Assembly: GCF_022008395.1 (NCBI RefSeq)
Contig: NZ_JAIRBB010000005.1
Location: forward strand, 62,001-126,000
Reading direction: 5' to 3'
DNA: 64,000 nucleotides
DNA from: Aequorivita xiaoshiensis
Lineage (GTDB): Bacteria; Bacteroidota; Bacteroidia; Flavobacteriales; Flavobacteriaceae
Shown here: in pieces, positions 60,220-64,000 of the stretch
How the letters are laid out: the number at the start of each line of letters is the position of its first letter
How positions within the stretch are numbered: position 1 is the first letter of the stretch
The notes under the pieces: model-generated
Told to the model about the DNA's origin: nothing
The model's input: the letters and a program-made list of their open reading frames with translations, nothing else
Databases searched by the model: none
Translations under genes and position numbers: made by a program

Positions 60220-61842
60220 TTATTCAATTATTTCAGTAATAACATAAAAATCTTTTTTGATTTCAGCAGTTTCAATGAATGATGAAAATTCTTTTGTTTT
60301 CCATTCCGAAGTAGGTTTTATCCATTCTTCTTTTCCATTAATAATAGCAATTACAGGCATCTTAAAGTTTTTAAGGATGTCGGTGTAGCGAAATTTCAAC
60401 TTGTTGTCTTCAACCTTATATTCCAACTTAGGAATCATAGTTGTTCTTAGGTATTGGTTAAAAAACACATTGAGATCTAAACCACTTTTCTGCATGATAT
60501 AATCTTCAACCTGTTTGCTGCTTACAGTTTGGTGATAAAAACCTTTATTCAACCCAATAAGGATTTGTCGCCACTTTTCATCATTATCAATTAGTTGTCT
60601 AATGGTGTGAAGCATATTTGCTCCTTTGTAATACTTATCGCTGCTACCTGAATGGCTAACATTATAATTTCCAATTATTGGAATGTCATTTAGAATACTA
60701 CGGCGAAGTCCAACAACATATTCTGAAGATGCTTTTTTTCCGAAGTGATAATCGAGATAGATATTTTCAGAATAGCAGGTAAATCCTTCATGAACCCACA
60801 TGTCTGCCACATCCTTATTCGTAATATTATTAGCAAACCATTCGTGACCACTTTCGTGAATTATTATAAAATCGAATTTCATTCCCCATCCCGATCTAGA
60901 TAAGTCGCGACCCAAGTATCCATTTTCAAATCCATTGCCATAGGTAACACTACTTTGATGCTCCATTCCTAAATATGGTGCTTCCACAAGTTTGTATCCA
61001 TCTTCGTAAAAAGGGTAGGGGCCAAACCAGTGTTCAAACGCTTCCATCATCATTGGGGCTTGTTTAAATTGTTCTTTGGCTTTTTCCTCATTTTCTCTTA
61101 ATACATAATAATCCATATCTAAAGTGCCATTTAAACCTTGATACTTTTCACCCCAGTGTACATAATCCCCAATATTTATATTCACTCCGTAGGCATTAAT
61201 CGGGTTTACAACCTCCCAAACCCAAGTTTTTGTAGTGTCGCTTTCAGTTACTTTAATAAGTCTTCCATTGCTCACATCCATTAAATGTTTTGGAGTGGTA
61301 ACCGAAATTCTCATGCCATTATCAGGTTCTTCAGAAGGGTGGTCTTTTAACGGCCACCAAACACTAGCGCCAATTCCTTGATTAGCAGTGGCGATAAAGT
61401 GGTTGCCATTACTGTCTTTGGTCCAAGTAAATCCACCATCCCAAGGCGCACGTCGAGCTACAGTTGGTTTTCCAGAAAAGTAAATGGTGATTTTATTCTG
61501 CTTACCTTTTTTCTGCTTCTTTTTCAGTTTTAAAAAATGCGCATTTCCATCTGAAGTGAATGATATTTGTTCATTGTTTTGAAGAATTTTGTCAATTTTC
61601 ATCGGAGCCTGCAAGTCGATTTGCATAATGTTGTTGCGCTCTAAAACTTCATAAGTTATGGTATTACTACCTTCGATAGATTTTTCTGAAGGGTTTACGG
61701 AAACTTTTAAATCGTAATGTGTAACATTCCACCAAGCTCTTTCAGGTGTAATGCTACCTCTAAGTGTATCTGCACGTGAAAATTCTTGTGCAATGGAAAC
61801 AAAATTAATGCTTAGGAATAGTAGTAAGAAAAGATTTTTCAT
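60220..61842 (-). CDS. M1 family metallopeptidase
   Basis: A 540-aa secreted zinc aminopeptidase from the ATG at 61842 (signal peptide to about residue 19, VSIAQ). Zinc-site H-E-x-x-H is IIHESGHEWFAN (near residue 330), with the third ligand Glu in MWVHEGFTCYSENIYL. The substrate-binding exopeptidase motif reads LGMEHQS in place of GAMEN, as in many Bacteroidota M1 proteins. An N-terminal beta domain (~25-200) precedes the catalytic domain. It probably trims oligopeptides in the periplasm or medium. It lies directly upstream of the PD40-amidohydrolase gene, possibly co-transcribed. Confidence 0.93.
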   Translation of the reverse strand: MKNLFLLLFLSINFVSIAQEFSRADTLRGSITPERAWWNVTHYDLKVSVNPSEKSIEGSNTITYEVLERNNIMQIDLQAPMKIDKILQNNEQISFTSDGNAHFLKLKKKQKKGKQNKITIYFSGKPTVARRAPWDGGFTWTKDSNGNHFIATANQGIGASVWWPLKDHPSEEPDNGMRISVTTPKHLMDVSNGRLIKVTESDTTKTWVWEVVNPINAYGVNINIGDYVHWGEKYQGLNGTLDMDYYVLRENEEKAKEQFKQAPMMMEAFEHWFGPYPFYEDGYKLVEAPYLGMEHQSSVTYGNGFENGYLGRDLSRSGWGMKFDFIIIHESGHEWFANNITNKDVADMWVHEGFTCYSENIYLDYHFGKKASSEYVVGLRRSILNDIPIIGNYNVSHSGSSDKYYKGANMLHTIRQLIDNDEKWRQILIGLNKGFYHQTVSSKQVEDYIMQKSGLDLNVFFNQYLRTTMIPKLEYKVEDNKLKFRYTDILKNFKMPVIAIINGKEEWIKPTSEWKTKEFSSFIETAEIKKDFYVITEIIE

Positions 61843-62100
61843 TGAGGAGAAATTTTTGTCTAAAAATACCAAAAAAAAGACTTGAAGCTATTATAAATAC
61901 TGAAAAGTAGCTGAGTTCTATAAAAGAGAAATTATTCAATTAGTTCAATTGAAATATTCGGTTTTGCTCGAAAATCTCAAGCTGTCTGAAACTTTAAGGC
62001 AAAAGAATTCATTCCAAGACTGTAATTCTGAAGAGTTTTCTCTCTATTTTGTACTCTAAGTAAGAAGATTAAACTTTTAGTACAAAACTGATTCTAAATT

Positions 62101-62967
62101 TTACTTCTCTTCAACCACAAGGGCTATTTTTTTTCCATTCGGACTAATTGCCATTCTAGTTATATTTTTTATTCCGTAGTCTTCAAGTGATGCTACACGA
62201 TTCCACTCTGGTTCACCCAAAGTGTCATACATATATAGTTTATTACCGCTACCAACAAGAATCTGAGTTTCGTTAATCCAAACGTAATCTTGAATGCCAA
62301 TAGGCAGTTCACTAACAAAATAATTTTCCTTTGAATTCATATCGAGCATATAGATATCTAAATTTCCCTCATCATTATTCAAGGAATAGCTCATATAAGA
62401 GGTTTTTGGGATTCTTTGAAGCGTTCTTCCTGCGTTTCGAAATAAAGTATCAACAGTTCTAGTAGTTAAATTAATCATGACTAAATCCAATTTGTCATCA
62501 GCTAGAACTGTGGCAAGTATTAGTTCGTCATTATAAAATGCAAAATAAGCTACTTCTAAATCCTCTATAATTTCTGAAGATTTTCCAGTTTCTGAATCAT
62601 ATCTATACAGGCGTTGTTTTCCGTCTTTGTCCAATCTTACTGCTGCGATATCATCGCTGGATGGAAATTTTTGTGGCGAATATTCGCCTCCCTCGGTTTT
62701 TTGATTGACCCAAGTTTTAATTTTTGAATTTAAATTGTATTCTGAAATATCTGTTTGTCCATTGTTGTTTCCAGCAAAGACCAAGGTTTCATTTGAAATA
62801 AAAGAAGGCTGATTGTCGTAACCTTCATTATTTGAAACATTACGGGCATTTAGCAGTTCCATACCCGAATAGGAAGGTGAAATATCGAAAATATAAACTT
62901 CAGTATTTTGTTGCGCAAAACTTAATTGAAGTGTAAATAAAGTAAGAAGGAAAAGAATCTTTTTCAT
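62101..62967 (-). CDS. secreted PD40/TolB-like beta-propeller protein
   Basis: A 288-aa exported protein with signal peptide 1-18 (QLSFAQ). Repeated blades of the PD40 kind follow: ISNETLVFAGNNNGQTDISEYNL, KDGKQRLYRYDSETGKSSEI, NDEGNLDIYMLDMNSKE, and the last MAISPNGKKIALVVEEK. There is no catalytic domain, so it is a short, probably binding, propeller. It is transcribed opposite to the cysteine desulfurase and in the same direction as the M1 peptidase, with a 258-bp gap. Confidence 0.82.
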   Translation of the reverse strand: MKKILFLLTLFTLQLSFAQQNTEVYIFDISPSYSGMELLNARNVSNNEGYDNQPSFISNETLVFAGNNNGQTDISEYNLNSKIKTWVNQKTEGGEYSPQKFPSSDDIAAVRLDKDGKQRLYRYDSETGKSSEIIEDLEVAYFAFYNDELILATVLADDKLDLVMINLTTRTVDTLFRNAGRTLQRIPKTSYMSYSLNNDEGNLDIYMLDMNSKENYFVSELPIGIQDYVWINETQILVGSGNKLYMYDTLGEPEWNRVASLEDYGIKNITRMAISPNGKKIALVVEEK

Positions 62968-63173
62968 GGTAAATCATTTTTCCTCAAAAATAGCAAACTC
63001 TACGCCATAATCTACAAGAAGTATTTTTTTGGAAAACTTAAAGCTTGTTTTATCTTTTCGTTTTAATAAGCTTGAAAACTGTTTAAATATGTATTTTTGC
63101 AAGCTGAAAATAATAAATAAGACTTCAGGTGGTTTCCACTTGTTTGAAAGCGAATGTTTTAAATAATTTCTAG

Positions 63174-64000
63174 ATGAAAAAGGTATATTTTGATAGCGCT
63201 GCAACCACTCAGCTTAGAGATGAAGTGATTGATTGTATTTGTGAGGTTTTAAAAACTGAATACGGGAATCCTTCATCGACCCATTCGTACGGTAGATCTT
63301 CAAAATCGCTGTTAGAAAATGCTAGGAAAGAAATTGCTAAGCTACTGAATGTTACTACAAGCGAAATTATTTTTACTTCTGGGGGTACCGAAGCGGATAA
63401 CTTAATACTCAATGGAGCTGTTCGTGATCTAGGCGTTAAACGCATAATTTCTAGCAGAATTGAACATCACGCTGTTTTACATACTTTAGATTGGCTTCAA
63501 GAAAAATACGGTATTACAATAGAATTCGTAAACTTAGACCATTGCGGGCATGTAGATTACAAGCATTTAGAGAAGTTATTGTCTGATACCTCCGAAAAAA
63601 CTTTAGTGAGCTTAATGCACGTTAATAATGAGGTGGGTAATCTTCTGGATTTAAAAACGACTGCTGAGCTTTGTAAGAAATACGATACACTTTTCCATAG
63701 TGATACAGTACAATCTGTAGGACATTTTGAACTTGACTTTAAAGACATTCCAGTTGATTTTGCTGCTGCTGCCGCACATAAATTTCACGGACCAAAGGGA
63801 GCAGGGTTTGCTTTTATTCGTAAAAATTCAGGTTTAAAGCCATTAATTCACGGTGGTGCTCAAGAGAGAGGACTTAGAGCAGGAACTGAAGCAGTGTATG
63901 CAATTGCAGGAATGGCTGAAGCCTTAAAATTATCTTATCATAAATTAGAAAAGGAACGCAAATACATTAGCGAGTTAAAGCAATACTTTAAAACACAACT
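63174..64000 (+). CDS. cysteine desulfurase, 5' part (runs off the right edge)
   Basis: ATG at 63174; the frame stays open to the end of the window (275 codons). This is a PLP-dependent cysteine desulfurase of the IscS/NifS type: N-terminal KKVYFDSAATTQLRDEV and YGNPSSTHSYGR, ARKEIAKLLNV, FTSGGTEADNLIL, the His loop SSRIEHHAVLHTLD, VNNEVGN, HSDTVQSVGHFELD, and the PLP-lysine in AAAHKFHGPKGAGF. It releases sulfur from cysteine for Fe-S clusters or tRNA thiolation. The catalytic Cys loop and C terminus lie outside. The gene is divergent from the PD40 protein; its Fe-S partners would be downstream. Confidence 0.93.
   Translation, partial: MKKVYFDSAATTQLRDEVIDCICEVLKTEYGNPSSTHSYGRSSKSLLENARKEIAKLLNVTTSEIIFTSGGTEADNLILNGAVRDLGVKRIISSRIEHHAVLHTLDWLQEKYGITIEFVNLDHCGHVDYKHLEKLLSDTSEKTLVSLMHVNNEVGNLLDLKTTAELCKKYDTLFHSDTVQSVGHFELDFKDIPVDFAAAAAHKFHGPKGAGFAFIRKNSGLKPLIHGGAQERGLRAGTEAVYAIAGMAEALKLSYHKLEKERKYISELKQYFKTQ

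Noticed and set aside
61945-62010. Third copy of the inverted-repeat element (AAGCTGTCTGAAA near 61979)
   Set aside because: Only a short stretch resembles one arm; no opposite arm is found, so it is too weak to call.

Overview
The window is a contiguous, gene-dense, AT-rich chromosomal segment of a Flavobacteriaceae-type Bacteroidota bacterium, probably marine or environmental. This rests on SusC/BtuB-style TonB receptors, a type IX secretion (T9SS) C-terminal sorting domain, the TAnnTTTG -7 promoter element ahead of several genes, and the typical flavobacterial orders ftsK-lolA-lptF-ribBA and prx-trx-DUF6952. I cannot name the genus. No rRNA, CRISPR array, transposase or prophage is visible.

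Layout. 0-10 kb: the end of an ICMT-like methyltransferase; a TonB receptor; a sorbosone-dehydrogenase-like gene cut by one in-frame amber codon; a T9SS Asp-box protein; and a BtuB-like TonB receptor divergent from a MocR (GntR/aminotransferase) regulator. 9.3-12.7 kb: CDP-alcohol phosphatidyltransferase, MgtC-like and MATE membrane proteins. 12.8-15.2 kb: a small accessory block of same-strand orphans (two lipoproteins, MepB-like, DUF4287/DUF5655) separated by GC-rich hairpins. 15.4-19.7 kb: an inducible-looking mutagenesis operon, dinB-like Y-family polymerase plus DnaE2-like polymerase, behind a 34-bp palindrome that overlaps the promoter. 19.7-23.4 kb: small genes, a flavobacterial inverted-repeat element, a 648-bp gene-free stretch and tRNA-Pro(GGG).

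23.5-33.6 kb: trxB; a stress-type operon DUF4870 - 59-aa protein - PadR - PspC - DUF2807; an S41 protease; and an ECF sigma / anti-sigma / two DUF4252 operon. 33.6-50 kb: housekeeping genes, namely purB, an acyl-CoA carboxylase beta subunit, ribBA with a degenerate RibA half, lptF-type permease, lolA, ftsK, dgkA, tpx, peroxiredoxin-thioredoxin-DUF6952, nhaC, a Cys/Met PLP enzyme, lpdA and sodC. Thiol and oxidative-stress defence is a recurring theme (trxB, tpx, prx, trx, sodC, OsmC fusion).

50.4-64 kb: an alpha/beta hydrolase-OsmC fusion; a VWA/AAA+ pair; LysM and fasciclin proteins; a compact two-gene ABC module beside a second inverted-repeat element; three secreted proteins (PD40-amidohydrolase, M1 peptidase, PD40 protein); and the start of a cysteine desulfurase running off the right edge.

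Most worth a second look: the dinB/dnaE2 palindrome, the MocR/TonB divergent operator with its variant PLP pocket, the cysteine-free RibA domain, the amber-split dehydrogenase, the 59-aa operon gene with a PadR-like promoter palindrome, and the two-gene ABC module. Family assignments come from recognising motifs by eye, not from database searches.
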